DNA of 64,000 nt from Acidovorax sp. Lineage in GTDB: Bacteria; Pseudomonadota; Gammaproteobacteria; Burkholderiales; Burkholderiaceae_C. Shown piece after piece: positions 16,673 to 26,400 of the stretch; the stretch's first letter is position 1, and the number at the start of each line of letters is the position of its first letter. The translations under genes and the position numbers were made by a program. Where the stretch lies: assembly GCF_021287135.1 (NCBI RefSeq), contig NZ_JAJTBB010000031.1, forward strand, positions 1-64,000. The letters run 5' to 3'. The notes below the pieces were generated by a model, which was not told the DNA's origin, made no database searches, and saw only the letters and a program-made list of their open reading frames with translations.

Positions 16673-17107
16673 ATGAACTTCCGCCCCCGCGCCAAGGAAG
16701 AGCCCGAGATCAACCTGATCCCGTTCATCGACGTGCTGCTGGTCATCCTCATCTTCCTGATGCTGACCACCACATACAGCAAGTTCACCGAACTGCAGCT
16801 GACCCTGCCCGTGGCCGATGCCGAGCAGCAGCGCGACCACCCGAAGGAAATCATCGTGTCCGTGGCCGCGGACGGGCGCTACGCCATCAACAAGACCAGC
16901 GTGGACGGCAAGAACGTCGATGCCATCGCGCAGGCCCTGCGCGCCGCCGCCGGCGCGGGTACGGGCAGCGTGGTCATCATCAGCGCCGATGCCATGGCGC
17001 CGCACCAGTCGGTCATCTCCGTGATGGAAGCCGCGCGGCGCGTCGGGCTCACGCAGATCACCTTTGCCACCCAGTCCTCGGCGTCTTCGCGCGCCGCGGG
17101 CGGCTGA
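16673..17107 (+). CDS. exbD: ExbD/TolR biopolymer transport protein
   Basis: 144 residues. One N-terminal membrane segment (INLIPFIDVLLVILIFLML) containing the conserved Asp of the ExbD/TolR family, followed by a periplasmic domain (IIVSVAADGRYAINK through ISVMEAARRVGLTQITFAT). Works with ExbB as the proton-driven motor. The start at 16673 puts the membrane segment at the usual place; an earlier in-frame start would overlap exbB. Lies 46 nt after exbB. Confidence 0.9.
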   Translation: MNFRPRAKEEPEINLIPFIDVLLVILIFLMLTTTYSKFTELQLTLPVADAEQQRDHPKEIIVSVAADGRYAINKTSVDGKNVDAIAQALRAAAGAGTGSVVIISADAMAPHQSVISVMEAARRVGLTQITFATQSSASSRAAGG

Positions 17108-17173
17108 CCGGGCCAGCTACCCGGCCTCGCAGCCCCTTGGGGCGGTGGCCCTTCACGACGGCCGACGCATCAC

Positions 17174-18241
17174 ATGCCTGCCACCGGGGCACCGCCGACT
17201 TCCCGCCAGGGCACCGCGCACGCCGGCGCCCGGTTGCGGGCGCTGTGGCAGACGCGGGGGCTGGGCGCCTGGCTGCTGTGGCCGCTGTCGCTGCCATACC
17301 GGGCGCTGGTGGCGCTGCGCCGCGGGCTCTACGCAGCCGGCCTGCTCCCGTCCGGCCACCCGGGGCGCCCCGTCATCGTGGTGGGCAACGTGGTCGCTGG
17401 CGGCGCCGGCAAAACCCCCGTTACCCTGGCGCTGGTGCGCCACCTGCAAAGCCGGGGTCTGCGCCCCGGCGTCATCTCCCGCGGCTACGGCCGTAGCACG
17501 CACGACTGCCGCGCCGTGGCGCCCGACAGCCCGGCTCAGTCCGTGGGCGACGAACCCCTGCTGATCGCCCGCAGCAGCCAGGTGCCCGTCTTTGTGGCCC
17601 CCCGCCGCCTGGACGCAGCCCGGGCCCTGCTGGCCGCCCATCCCCAGACCGATGTGCTGGTGTGCGACGACGGCCTGCAGCACCTGGCCCTGGCGCGCGA
17701 CCTGGAAATCTGCGTCTTCAACGACGAAGGCGTCGGCAACGGCTTCCTGCTTCCGGCGGGCCCGCTGCGCGAGCCCTGGCCCCGTGCCGTGGACTGGGTT
17801 CTCTCCCCGCAGGGGGCGGCGCCCGGCCTCCGCCCGCCCCTGCGCGCCTTTGCCCTGCAGCGAGGCCTTGCGCCGCACGCGGTGCGCCGCAACGGCAGCC
17901 AGGTGCCGCTGAGCGCGCTGCAAGGCCAGCCCGTGCATGCCGTGGCGGCCATTGCGCGGCCCGGCGACTTCTTTGGCATGCTGCGCGCCCAGGGGCTTGC
18001 GCTCGAACAGGCCGAAGCCCTGCCGGACCACTATGATTTTGATAGCTGGCAGCGTTCAACTGACGGGCGCTACACGCTGATTTGCACCGAAAAAGACGCC
18101 GTCAAGCTCTGGCCCCGGTTTCCGGAGGCGCTGGCCGTCCCCTTGCAGCTGCACATCGACCCGGCCTTCTTTGCGGCGCTGGACGCCCGCCTGGCGGCCC
18201 TGGCGCCACAGCCCCGGGTCCGCGTGCACGGCCCCCCTTGA
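17174..18241 (+). CDS. lpxK: tetraacyldisaccharide 4'-kinase
   Basis: Inner-membrane-associated lipid A kinase (355 aa) that phosphorylates the 4' position of the disaccharide. Walker A is GGAGKTP (residues 77-83) within [14 protein letters not shown], followed by [10 protein letters not shown] and [17 protein letters not shown], all family hallmarks. An N-terminal hydrophobic stretch fits membrane association. Downstream of exbBD and upstream of Trm112 and kdsB, the usual beta-proteobacterial order linking lipid A and KDO synthesis. A short segment near 18033-18075 resembles the dispersed repeat. Confidence 0.94.
   Translation: MPATGAPPTSRQGTAHAGARLRALWQTRGLGAWLLWPLSLPYRALVALRRGLYAAGLLPSGHPGRPVIVVGNVVAGGAGKTPVTLALVRHLQSRGLRPGVISRGYGRSTHDCRAVAPDSPAQSVGDEPLLIARSSQVPVFVAPRRLDAARALLAAHPQTDVLVCDDGLQHLALARDLEICVFNDEGVGNGFLLPAGPLREPWPRAVDWVLSPQGAAPGLRPPLRAFALQRGLAPHAVRRNGSQVPLSALQGQPVHAVAAIARPGDFFGMLRAQGLALEQAEALPDHYDFDSWQRSTDGRYTLICTEKDAVKLWPRFPEALAVPLQLHIDPAFFAALDARLAALAPQPRVRVHGPP
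18033..18075. repeat. AGCGCT-type repeat fragment inside lpxK
   Basis: ATTTTGATAGCTGGCAGCGT then TCAACTGACGGGCGCTAC resembles the TTTGATAGCTGgcAGCG half of the dispersed repeat, read in frame as [13 protein letters not shown]. Confidence 0.35.
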
Positions 18242-18316
18242 ACGGCAGCCACCCGTGGCAGGCCGCTATCATCCCCGCAGCCTGCCGAACCCTTCTCTGA
18301 AAGCGCTCTCACCGCC

Positions 18317-18499
18317 ATGGACCCCAAACTGCTTGAACTGCTGGTCTGCCCCGTCACCAAAGGCCCCCTGACCTACAACCGCGAGGCGCAGGAACTTGTC
18401 TCCCGCAGCGCCCGGCTGGCCTACCCCGTGCGCGACGGGATTCCCATCCTGCTGGAAAACGAGGCCCGGCCGCTGACCGACGAGGAGCTGGAGCAGTGA
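18317..18499 (+). CDS. Trm112/YcaR family protein
   Basis: 60 residues: [35 protein letters not shown]. This is the small Trm112-like (UPF0434) family that sits between lpxK and kdsB in many proteobacteria. Eukaryotic Trm112 activates methyltransferases; the bacterial role is uncertain. Only one cysteine is left of the zinc-binding set, as in YcaR. Its stop overlaps the GTG start of kdsB by 4 nt (GTGA), so the two are translationally coupled. Confidence 0.9.
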   Translation: MDPKLLELLVCPVTKGPLTYNREAQELVSRSARLAYPVRDGIPILLENEARPLTDEELEQ

Positions 18500-19317
18500 G
18501 CCGTACCGCGGACGCACCGCCGCGCCACCGCTTCACCGTGCTGATTCCGGCACGCCTGGCATCGAGCCGCCTGCCCGACAAGCCGCTGGCCGACATTGCC
18601 GGCCTGCCCATGGTGGTGCGGGTGGCGCAGCGCGCGGCCGCCAGTGCCGCCACCCGTGTGGTGGTGGCCACGGACGCGCCCCGCATCCAGCAGGCCTGCG
18701 CAGGCCACGGCGTCGAAGCCATCCTGACCCGTGCCGACCACGCCAGCGGCAGCGACCGCCTGGCCGAGGCCTGCGTGCAGCTGGGCCTGGACGGGGACGA
18801 CGTGGTGGTCAACGTGCAAGGCGATGAACCGCTGATCGACCCCGCCCTGATCGATGCCGTGGCCGGCCTGCTGCCGGCGCGTCCCGGCGCCAGCATGGGG
18901 ACGGCTGCCCACCCCGTCGGATCGCTGGACGACTACAACAACCCCAATGTGGTGAAGGTCGTGCGGGATGCGCAGGGCTTCGCCCACTATTTCAGCCGCG
19001 CCCCCATTCCGTTTGCGCGCGACCACGCCGGCGTGGCCTGGTGGGAGGGCGGCCGGCAGCAAGCCGCCGCGCCCGGCGTGGCGGGCCTGGCCGGGTTCGC
19101 GCCGTTGCGGCATGTGGGCATCTACAGCTACCGCGCTGCGTTTCTGCGCGCCTTTCCGGCCCTGGCGCCTGCCCCGACCGAGGTGCTGGAGGCCCTGGAG
19201 CAGCTGCGGGCGCTGTGGCACGGCCACCGCATCGCCGTGCATGTGACCGAGCATGCCCCCGGCCCGGGCGTGGACACGCCCCAAGACCTGGAACGCGTGC
19301 GCCGCCTGCTGGCCTGA
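18496..19317 (+). CDS. kdsB: 3-deoxy-manno-octulosonate cytidylyltransferase
   Basis: Activates KDO with CTP to CMP-KDO for the LPS inner core (273 aa). Family motifs: [19 protein letters not shown] at the N-terminus, the nucleotide/metal region [13 protein letters not shown], and [15 protein letters not shown]. Start codon is GTG overlapping the Trm112 stop, the expected place and length. Slightly longer than E. coli KdsB (248 aa) because of a Gly/Ala-rich insert near residues 180-195 ([17 protein letters not shown]). Confidence 0.94.
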   Translation: MSRTADAPPRHRFTVLIPARLASSRLPDKPLADIAGLPMVVRVAQRAAASAATRVVVATDAPRIQQACAGHGVEAILTRADHASGSDRLAEACVQLGLDGDDVVVNVQGDEPLIDPALIDAVAGLLPARPGASMGTAAHPVGSLDDYNNPNVVKVVRDAQGFAHYFSRAPIPFARDHAGVAWWEGGRQQAAAPGVAGLAGFAPLRHVGIYSYRAAFLRAFPALAPAPTEVLEALEQLRALWHGHRIAVHVTEHAPGPGVDTPQDLERVRRLLA

Positions 19318-19510
19318 GCGGCCCGGTGGCGCGGCCCCGCCGGGCCCCCTGGCAGCGCCCCGCGGCCCCAGGGAAACCCGGGCCGGGGTGTAAGTCTGGA
19401 CGGGGTGGTCGCATGCTATCCTCGACCGCAACGAGAGCATCGCATCCGGGCGCAGCACCGCAACCAGGCGGGGTAGCAGCGTCCCCGCCAGCGGCGCCAA
19501 CGATTTCTAA

Positions 19511-20182
<672 letters not shown>

Positions 20183-20238
20183 TTGCCCGAACACCCTGGC
20201 ACCCGCCCGCCTGCGCCGGGCCGGGTGGCCCCACAAGA

Positions 20239-20264
20239 CGGCCTGCCCACGTGCAGGCCGTTTT
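20239..20264. terminator. terminator between adk and the asparaginase gene
   Basis: CGGCCTGC (20239-20246) and GCAGGCCG (20253-20260) form a perfect stem followed by TTTT on the plus strand. Confidence 0.75.
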
Positions 20265-20274
20265 GCTGGAGCGT

Positions 20275-21234
20275 TCAACCCCGCTGGCGCAGCAGGTCCA
20301 GCACCAGGGAGATGCGGGCCTTGACCGGCGAAAGCCCCTGCGAATCGGGCAGCGCATCGCCCGGCTTGGGCAGCACGCGCCCTTCGGCGCAGCGGGTGGA
20401 CCGAACCACCCGCACGCCGCGGCTCTGTGCCTGCAGCAGCGCGGCCTCCAGGTCGCGGTGCACCGTGCCGTTGCCCGTGCAGGCCACCACCAACCCGTCC
20501 ACCCCGTCGCGCACCAGCGCGTTCACCAGCGCACCAGACGCACCCGCATGGCTGACCACGATTTCCACGCGCGGCCACAGTGCAGCAGGCGCTATGCTTT
20601 CAATAGCGCCTTGCGCAGGCAGGTCGGCCGCGGGCGGCCAATCCTGCGCCAAGCGCACCCGGCCCTCCTCCACCCAGCCTAGCGGCCCCGCCTCGCCCGC
20701 ATGGAAGGCATCGACGCGATAAGGGTGCACCTTCTGGACGTCCCGGGCACCGTAGATCTTGCCGGACGCCACGGCCAGCACGCCGCGGGCACCCTCGGCC
20801 GCCGCAACGGCCACCGCATCCAGCAGGTTCTGGGGGCCGTCCGGCGCCAGCGCCGTGGCCGGGCGCATGGCGCAGGTCAGCACCACGGGCTTGGCGGCGG
20901 ACGGCAGCACCTCGTGCAGGAACCACGCGGTCTCCTCCAGCGTGTCGGTGCCATGGGTGACCACCACGCCGCGCACGTCCGGCTGCGCCAGATGCTGCGC
21001 GCAGCGCTGCGCCAGCGCCAGCCACACCGCGGCGTCCATGTCCTTGCTGTCGATCTGGGCCACCTGCTCCGCCCACAGCGCCCCTCGCGCCGCAGCCTGC
21101 AAGCCCGGCACGGCGGCCAGCAGCTGCCCGACGCCGACCTGGGCTGCCGTATAGCCAATGTTGTCGCCGGCCTGGGCCGAGGTGCCGGCGATCGTCCCGC
21201 CCGTGCCCAAAACCACGATTTTTTGCTCACTCAC
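20275..21234 (-). CDS. asparaginase (cytoplasmic, type II-like fold)
   Basis: Hydrolyses asparagine to aspartate and ammonia (319 aa). Both catalytic threonine motifs are present: [11 protein letters not shown] at the N-terminus and [16 protein letters not shown], with the catalytic lysine region [18 protein letters not shown]. There is no signal peptide, so it is predicted cytoplasmic despite similarity to type II enzymes. Its start is 17 bp from the first LexA box, so SOS control of this gene too is possible. A stretch near 20585-20630 resembles the dispersed repeat and encodes [15 protein letters not shown]. Confidence 0.9.
   Translation of the reverse strand: MSEQKIVVLGTGGTIAGTSAQAGDNIGYTAAQVGVGQLLAAVPGLQAAARGALWAEQVAQIDSKDMDAAVWLALAQRCAQHLAQPDVRGVVVTHGTDTLEETAWFLHEVLPSAAKPVVLTCAMRPATALAPDGPQNLLDAVAVAAAEGARGVLAVASGKIYGARDVQKVHPYRVDAFHAGEAGPLGWVEEGRVRLAQDWPPAADLPAQGAIESIAPAALWPRVEIVVSHAGASGALVNALVRDGVDGLVVACTGNGTVHRDLEAALLQAQSRGVRVVRSTRCAEGRVLPKPGDALPDSQGLSPVKARISLVLDLLRQRG
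20585..20630. repeat. AGCGCT-type repeat fragment inside the asparaginase gene
   Basis: GGCGCTATGCTTTCAATAGC followed by GCCTTGCGCAGGCAGG resembles one half of the dispersed repeat and is read in frame on the minus strand. Confidence 0.4.
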
Positions 21235-21251
21235 TTGCGCGCTCCGAAAAA

Positions 21252-21267
21252 CTGGTGAAAAATACAG
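21252..21267. promoter_or_regulatory. LexA (SOS) box 1
   Basis: CTGGTGAAAAATACAG fits CTG-N10-CAG. Lies 72 bp upstream of the lexA start and 17 bp from the divergent asparaginase start, placed so that LexA could repress both. Confidence 0.8.
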
Positions 21268-21270
21268 TTA

Positions 21271-21286
21271 CTGGATTAAAAAACAG
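21271..21286. promoter_or_regulatory. LexA (SOS) box 2
   Basis: CTGGATTAAAAAACAG fits CTG-N10-CAG. It starts 19 bp after the start of box 1, in tandem, which is typical of lexA autoregulation. Confidence 0.8.
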
Positions 21287-21323
21287 TTGGCCTTCCTTGC
21301 CGCCGTCTTCAACGGGAACCACC

Positions 21324-21998
21324 ATGCTCGACAGCCCCAAACTGACCGCCCGCCAACAGCAGATTCTGGATCTCATCCAGACCGCCATCGCCCGCACCGG
21401 GGCGCCGCCGACCCGCGCCGAAATTGCCGCAGAGCTGGGCTTCAAGTCCGCCAATGCTGCCGAAGAGCACTTGCAGGCCCTGGCGCGCAAAGGCGTGATC
21501 GAACTGGTCAGCGGCACTTCGCGCGGCATCCGCTTGCGCAGCGAGACGGTGCGGTCCATCAATGCGGCCCGGGGCACCCAGTTCCACCTGCCCATTCCGG
21601 GCCTGTCCCAGCTGGTGCTGCCGCTGGTGGGCCGTGTTGCCGCAGGCTCGCCGATTCTCGCGCAGGAACACGTCGATCAGACCTACAGTGTGGAAAACAG
21701 CCTGTTCCAGCACAAGCCGGATTACCTGCTCAAGGTGCGCGGCATGTCTATGCGCGATGCCGGCATCATGGACGGAGACCTCCTGGCGGTGCAGTCCACC
21801 CGCGACGCGCGCAACGGCCAGATCATCGTGGCCCGGCTGGGAGACGACGTCACCGTCAAGCGGCTGCGGCGCACCGCCAGCTCCATCGAGCTGCTGCCCG
21901 AAAACCCCGATTACCCGGTGATCGTGGTCCAGCCGGGCGAGCCTTTCGAGATCGAAGGCCTGGCCGTAGGTCTTATCCGCAACACCATGCTGATGTAG
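21324..21998 (+). CDS. lexA: LexA repressor
   Basis: SOS master repressor and self-cleaving protease (224 aa). The winged-helix N-terminus is [20 protein letters not shown], then [20 protein letters not shown]. The cleavage site is the Ala-Gly in GRVAAGSPI, the catalytic serine is in [11 protein letters not shown], and the lysine is in [10 protein letters not shown]. The ATG at 21324 gives the family N-terminus; the upstream in-frame extension runs back toward the operator region. Two SOS boxes upstream indicate autorepression. Confidence 0.96.
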   Translation: MLDSPKLTARQQQILDLIQTAIARTGAPPTRAEIAAELGFKSANAAEEHLQALARKGVIELVSGTSRGIRLRSETVRSINAARGTQFHLPIPGLSQLVLPLVGRVAAGSPILAQEHVDQTYSVENSLFQHKPDYLLKVRGMSMRDAGIMDGDLLAVQSTRDARNGQIIVARLGDDVTVKRLRRTASSIELLPENPDYPVIVVQPGEPFEIEGLAVGLIRNTMLM

Positions 21999-22170
21999 CG
22001 GCCGCGGGCGAACGCCGCGCTGGTTGCGTTCAGCCCTGCCCTCTTTTTTACTGCACCCCAGGTGGCGGGCGTTGGGTCTTCCGGCAATGAAAGCTGGCAG
22101 GCCAGCCCTGGGGCGCGGGTTCGTCTCGCAATCCTGCCTGTGTTCAATCCCCGACCTTCGGAGCTTTCAC

Positions 22171-22704
22171 ATGGGAACCATTGCCTCACCCTCTTGCACC
22201 GCGATCCTGGCGCCCTTGCGCGTGTTGGCCACCTGGCTGCGTTCTGCTGCATACCCGTCAGCAGGCGCCATGGCCGATGCAGCCCGCACCGCCGCTGCCG
22301 AGCCTTCGGCGGCCCCCGCGACCGGTCAGGACAGCCCTGCAGCCACGACCCGCCCCCGCCCGCCAGAGCCCGCCACGCAGCGGCCCTTGCGCGGCAACTG
22401 GCCCTTCACGGTGAATCCTCCCGCGTCGCGACCTGCGCCCGGGCCAGCGTCTGCCCCTCCGCAGGCCGCTTCCTGGACCACTGCGCCCTCCCAGGCCCGT
22501 TCCGCCACCACCGTGCGCGGCCGGTGGCCCAAGGGCAACACGACCAGCAAAGGCAACACGGCGGGCGGGACGCTGCGGGTGGTGCGCAAGGGTCCGCACG
22601 GCACAGGCGCCCCAGGCAGGCTGGTGATTGCCGGCCGAATGGCCGATGTCTGTGCCGAACTGGACCGCATGGTGGCGCTGGAAGCGGCATTGCAGGCCTC
22701 CTGA
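22171..22704 (+). CDS. hypothetical Ala/Pro-rich protein
   Basis: 177 residues from the ATG at 22171, which follows CGGAGC. The middle is disordered-looking (Ala, Pro, Thr). The C-terminal 60 residues are ordered and basic then acidic: RGNWPFTVNP earlier, then TLRVVRKGPHGTGAPGRLVI and AGRMADVCAELDRMVALEAA. I do not recognise a characterised domain. No signal peptide or clear membrane segment. It lies 172 bp after lexA on the same strand and could be read through from the SOS promoter, but nothing shows this. The following 274 bp (22705-22978) hold no gene. Confidence 0.6.
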   Translation: MGTIASPSCTAILAPLRVLATWLRSAAYPSAGAMADAARTAAAEPSAAPATGQDSPAATTRPRPPEPATQRPLRGNWPFTVNPPASRPAPGPASAPPQAASWTTAPSQARSATTVRGRWPKGNTTSKGNTAGGTLRVVRKGPHGTGAPGRLVIAGRMADVCAELDRMVALEAALQAS

Positions 22705-22978
22705 CACCCCTGCTCTGCGCGGCTGCATGCAGGCCGCCCCCCGTGCGTGGCATCCTCGCGGCGTGCCTTTGCCTTTCTTCCTGGCCTGCCGCGCGCCGCT
22801 GACGGTGACCCCGCAACAGAAGCCAAGCGGCCAGCGGGGCACGACGGCCGTGAGGCCCGCAGGGCCGGGGCCAATGCACAGCATCGCCTGACACCCTGTC
22901 ACCAAAACACCGCTGCAACCGGGCCCTGCAGCCTGCGCCGGCGTTAGGCGGGGCGTTTTGCCAAGGCACAATGTCGGG

Positions 22979-23986
22979 ATGAACATCGTGATTCTCGACG
23001 ACTACCAGGACGCAGTCCGCAAGCTCCACTGCGCCGCACGGCTCGATGCTTACACCGCCAAGGTCTACACCAACACGGTCAAGGGTCTGGGCCAGCTTTC
23101 GGTGCGTTTGAAGGACGCGGACATCATCGTGCTGGTGCGTGAGCGCACCCAGATCACCCGGCAGCTGGTCGAAAAACTCCCGCGCCTCAAGCTCATTGCC
23201 CAGACAGGCAAGGTGGGCAGCCATGTCGACGTGGCGGCCTGCACCGAGCGCGGGATTGCCGTGGCGGAGGGCATCGGTTCGCCCGTGGCTCCGGCGGAAC
23301 TGACCTGGGCCTTGGTGATGGCCGCGATGCGCAGGCTTCCGCAGTACATTGCCAACCTCAAGCACGGTGCCTGGCAGCAGTCCGGGCTGAAGGCAGCATC
23401 CATGCCGCCCAATTTCGGCCTGGGCAACGTGCTGCGCGGCAAGACACTGGGCATCTGGGGCTACGGGCGCATCGGCCAGCTGGTAGCCGGCTACGGCCGG
23501 GCCTTCGGGATGAATGTGCGCGTCTGGGGCCGCGAGGCCTCCCGGGCACAAGCCTTGACGGACGGCTACCAGGCCGCGGCCACGCGCGAGGAATTCTTCT
23601 CGCAATGCGACGTGATTTCGCTGCACCTGCGCCTGAACGACGAAACGCGCGGCATTGTCTCGCTGGAAGACCTGTCGTGCATGAAGCCCACGTCGCTGCT
23701 GGTCAATACCTCCCGGGCAGAGCTGATTGAGCCCGATGCGCTCATCGCGGCGCTGAACCGCGGCCGCCCCGGAATGGCGGCCGTGGATGTGTTTGAAAGC
23801 GAGCCCATCCTGCAAGGCCATGCGCTGCTGCGGCTCGAAAACTGCATTTGTACGCCCCATATCGGTTATGTGGAGCAAGACAGTTACGAGCTTTATTTTG
23901 GTGCGGCTTTCGATAACGTGGTGAATTTCATCAAAGGCACGCCCACCAATATCGTGAACCCTGGCGCTTTGCAGGTGCGGCGCTGA
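22979..23986 (+). CDS. D-2-hydroxyacid dehydrogenase family protein
   Basis: NAD-dependent oxidoreductase (335 aa) of the D-isomer-specific 2-hydroxyacid family. The nucleotide-binding fold is seen in LGIWGYGRIGQLVAGYGRAF (GxGxxG), the catalytic Arg in LLVNTSRAELIEPDAL, and the catalytic His in CTPHIGYVEQDSYE. The substrate cannot be told; relatives include phosphoglycerate, glyoxylate and hydroxypyruvate enzymes. The ATG at 22979 fits the family N-terminus (MNIVILDDYQDAVRKL). Monocistronic, ended by a bidirectional terminator. Confidence 0.88.
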   Translation: MNIVILDDYQDAVRKLHCAARLDAYTAKVYTNTVKGLGQLSVRLKDADIIVLVRERTQITRQLVEKLPRLKLIAQTGKVGSHVDVAACTERGIAVAEGIGSPVAPAELTWALVMAAMRRLPQYIANLKHGAWQQSGLKAASMPPNFGLGNVLRGKTLGIWGYGRIGQLVAGYGRAFGMNVRVWGREASRAQALTDGYQAAATREEFFSQCDVISLHLRLNDETRGIVSLEDLSCMKPTSLLVNTSRAELIEPDALIAALNRGRPGMAAVDVFESEPILQGHALLRLENCICTPHIGYVEQDSYELYFGAAFDNVVNFIKGTPTNIVNPGALQVRR

Positions 23987-24017
23987 ACCTCTTGCGGTTG
24001 TTCTGGCCGCAAAAAAG

Positions 24018-24045
24018 AATAAGGCTTCCCTCGGGAAGCCTTATT
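24018..24045. terminator. bidirectional terminator
   Basis: AATAAGGCTTCCC, a short loop, GGGAAGCCTTATT: a 12-13-bp stem between convergent genes with A-run upstream and T-rich 3' side. Confidence 0.9.
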
Positions 24046-24100
24046 GGACACAAGCCGGCAGGGGCTGAACCCAGCCGCTGCCGTGCCGGGTTCGCTCCAA

Positions 24101-25228
24101 TTACAGGGGCGTCTTCTTGCCGTCCTTGTAGACGTACAGCGTGATCGCGGGGTTCTTCATTTCGCCGTTGGGTTCGAAGGCGATCGTGGAAGTCACGCCC
24201 TTGAAGTTGGCCTTGGCCAGCTCAGGCGTGTAGACCTTGGGATCCACCGAGTTGGCACGCTTCATGGCGTCCACCAGCAGGAACGTGGCGTCGTAGGTGT
24301 AGGGGCTGTACACCTGGAACTGGCCGGGGTACTTGGCGTCGTACTTGGCCTTCCAGGCCGTGCCGCCAGGCATCTTGGCCAGCGAAGAGCCGCCTTCCGC
24401 GCAGACCACGTTTTCCAGGGTCTTGGCGCCGGCAGCCAGCTTGGCGATTTCAGACGTGCACACGCCGTCGCCACCGAAATACTTCACGTTGCCCATGCCC
24501 AGCTGTTCCATCTGGCGCAGCATCGGGCCGGCTTGGGGGTCCATGCCGCCGTAGAAGATGGCATCGGGGTTCTTGGACTTGATGGCCGTCAGAATGGCCA
24601 TGAAGTCGGTGGCCTTGTCGGTCGTGAACTGCTCGTCCACCACCTTCATGCCCTTCTCGGCAGCGACCTTCTTGAACACGGCGGCAACGCCTTGGCCGTA
24701 AGCCGTACGGTCGTCCACGATGGCGACAGTCTTGAGCTTCAGCGTGTCGGCAGCGTAGAACGCCAGGCCAGCGCCCAGGGCGTTGTCGTTGGCGATGATG
24801 CGGAAGGTGGTCTTGTAGCCGGGCTTGGTCAGGTTGGGGTTGGTTGCCGCGCCCGTGACGTGGGGGATGCCGCAGTCGTTGTAGACCTTGGAAGCAGGGA
24901 TGGTAGTACCGGAGTTGAGGTGGCCCACCACGCCTGCAACCTTGGCGTCGCACAGTTTCTGTGCAGCGGCGGTGCCTTGCTTGGGATCGGCAGCGTCGTC
25001 TTCTGCGACCAGTTCGAACTTGATCTTCTTGCCACCGATGGTGACGCCCTGAGCGTTCAGCTCTTCAATGGCCATGCGGGCGCCGTTTTCGTTGTCCTTG
25101 CCGTAGTGAGCTTGGGCGCCGGAAACCGGAGCCACGTGGCCGATCTTGACCACCTGCTCTTGTGCAGAGGCCACACCGGCAACAGCCGCGATAGCGGCAA
25201 CCACGGTCAGTTTCAACTTCAATTGCAT
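24101..25228 (-). CDS. branched-chain amino acid ABC transporter substrate-binding protein (LivK-like)
   Basis: Periplasmic solute receptor (375 aa). The signal peptide is MQLKLKLTVVAAIAAVAGVA with cleavage near ASAQ. The mature part has the Leu/Ile/Val-binding fold: VKIGHVAPVSGAQAHYGKD, GHLNSGTTIPASKVY, GIPHVTGAATNPNLT and MDPQAGPMLRQMEQLG. The start at 25228 has GGAGATTG ahead and begins the signal peptide; the longer frame upstream is unlikely. The permease and ATPase genes are not adjacent, so it probably serves a transporter encoded elsewhere. The true ligand is not fixed by sequence. Confidence 0.92.
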   Translation of the reverse strand: MQLKLKLTVVAAIAAVAGVASAQEQVVKIGHVAPVSGAQAHYGKDNENGARMAIEELNAQGVTIGGKKIKFELVAEDDAADPKQGTAAAQKLCDAKVAGVVGHLNSGTTIPASKVYNDCGIPHVTGAATNPNLTKPGYKTTFRIIANDNALGAGLAFYAADTLKLKTVAIVDDRTAYGQGVAAVFKKVAAEKGMKVVDEQFTTDKATDFMAILTAIKSKNPDAIFYGGMDPQAGPMLRQMEQLGMGNVKYFGGDGVCTSEIAKLAAGAKTLENVVCAEGGSSLAKMPGGTAWKAKYDAKYPGQFQVYSPYTYDATFLLVDAMKRANSVDPKVYTPELAKANFKGVTSTIAFEPNGEMKNPAITLYVYKDGKKTPL

Positions 25229-25358
25229 ATCAATCTCCAGTAAAGATAAACGCTGAGAATGTTCTTGTGTCTCAACGCAGGCGAACATATCGCAATTTAC
25301 GGGCCAGATCATTAGGGAACACGATAAAGCGCGAGAGAAACCACAAGGGAATACCCTG

Positions 25359-25949
25359 TCATCCCCTCGGCGCAGAAGACGTGCCGCTGGCCAGTTCGTC
25401 CGCCACCGCTTCGTACACAGCATGCCGCACCACGGATTCGATTTCTTCACGCAGGCGCGGCAGCACGGATCGTGTCTGTTCTTGCACCACCGTGGCGATG
25501 GCTTCGCGCAAACGTTGATCCAGAACAACGTCCACGCGCTGCATCACGCGGTGCACCATGTACTCCTCCATGCCTTCGGGCAATGGCCGGTGCGGCACGG
25601 GCCGAACGGTCTTCGCGGCAGTGGTAGCAGCCGTAGCGGCAGGCTGCGCGGCCAAGGGCACGGGCGCTGCGGCCGGCCTTGGCGCCGGCACCTGGGCGGG
25701 ACCCGGGGCCGCCGGGCGCGGCACCATCACCGCGGGTGGGCGGGCGCTGGGCAGCGGCGGGCGCCCCAGCGCTGTCGGCGCGGCGGCATCCGCGCCCCCA
25801 CGGGCCGCACCCGCTGCAGCAGGAGGCACGACCGTGGTGCGTACCGCCGGAGCGACGGGGGCTTGCAGGGGCGTGGATGCGGGCACCTGCACCACTTCGG
25901 TGAGCGTGGGGACGAAGCGCGGCGGTGTCCTGGGGGGAAGAGAAGCCAT
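25359..25949 (-). CDS. conserved-looking Pro/Ala-rich protein with C-terminal amphipathic helices
   Basis: 196 residues. The first 120 or so are low-complexity Ala/Pro/Val. The last 75 are charged and probably helical (MVHRVMQRVDVVLDQRLREA, then RSVLPRLREEIESVVRHAVY), which could form a coiled coil. No domain I can name. Its ATG overlaps the holC stop (ATGA), so it is translationally coupled to the DNA polymerase III chi gene and may act with it or merely ride along. No signal peptide. Confidence 0.65.
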   Translation of the reverse strand: MASLPPRTPPRFVPTLTEVVQVPASTPLQAPVAPAVRTTVVPPAAAGAARGGADAAAPTALGRPPLPSARPPAVMVPRPAAPGPAQVPAPRPAAAPVPLAAQPAATAATTAAKTVRPVPHRPLPEGMEEYMVHRVMQRVDVVLDQRLREAIATVVQEQTRSVLPRLREEIESVVRHAVYEAVADELASGTSSAPRG

Positions 25950-26383
25950 CAGCCTGCTTTCAGTACAAGGTCATGGCGGACGATGGCGTAGCCCTGCGAT
26001 GCATAGAAGCGCCAGCGCACCCGCGCGCCGCTGCGGTCCGCCTCGTCCTGCGCGCTGACCACTTCCACCACCCGTTCAAAGCGCTCAAACCCCTGCGGGA
26101 CCTCGGCGTGCAGGTTCAGCAGCACGTCCTGGTGCGGGGCGGCCGCTGGTTCGACCGCCAGCACCACCGGCGACACCCGCAGCAGGCTCTCGTCCGCATC
26201 CTGCGTGCAGTGCGCCACGAAATCCTGCGGCCCCAGGTTCCAGAGCATCCGGTCCAGCGCAGCCAGCGCCTGCGGCGGCGCCGCAATCACCAGCCGGCTT
26301 CCGCTGCGCTGCACTTTGCGCGCAAAGCGGCAGGCATACGCCAGCTTGTCCGGCGCATTGAAGTGGAAGGCCACCTCGGTCAT
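25949..26383 (-). CDS. holC: DNA polymerase III chi subunit
   Basis: 144 residues, the usual length for chi, the clamp-loader accessory subunit that bridges to SSB. The N-terminus MTEVAFHFNAPDKLAYACRF and the later ALDRMLWNLGPQDFVAH match the HolC fold. The start at 26383 is 17 nt after the pepA stop, and its stop overlaps the next start, so pepA, holC and the Pro/Ala-rich gene form one minus-strand operon. The pepA-holC order is common in proteobacteria. Confidence 0.9.
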   Translation of the reverse strand: MTEVAFHFNAPDKLAYACRFARKVQRSGSRLVIAAPPQALAALDRMLWNLGPQDFVAHCTQDADESLLRVSPVVLAVEPAAAPHQDVLLNLHAEVPQGFERFERVVEVVSAQDEADRSGARVRWRFYASQGYAIVRHDLVLKAG

Positions 26384-26400
26384 CGGCGCATCGCCCGCAG

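Noticed and set aside
22705-22978. Possible small gene or RNA between the Ala/Pro-rich protein and the dehydrogenase
   Set aside because: Short frames there have no ribosome site or protein-like pattern and no clear stable fold or terminator.
22406-23878. 490-codon minus-strand frame
   Set aside because: Covers a real hydroxyacid dehydrogenase gene on the other strand and shows no protein-like pattern.
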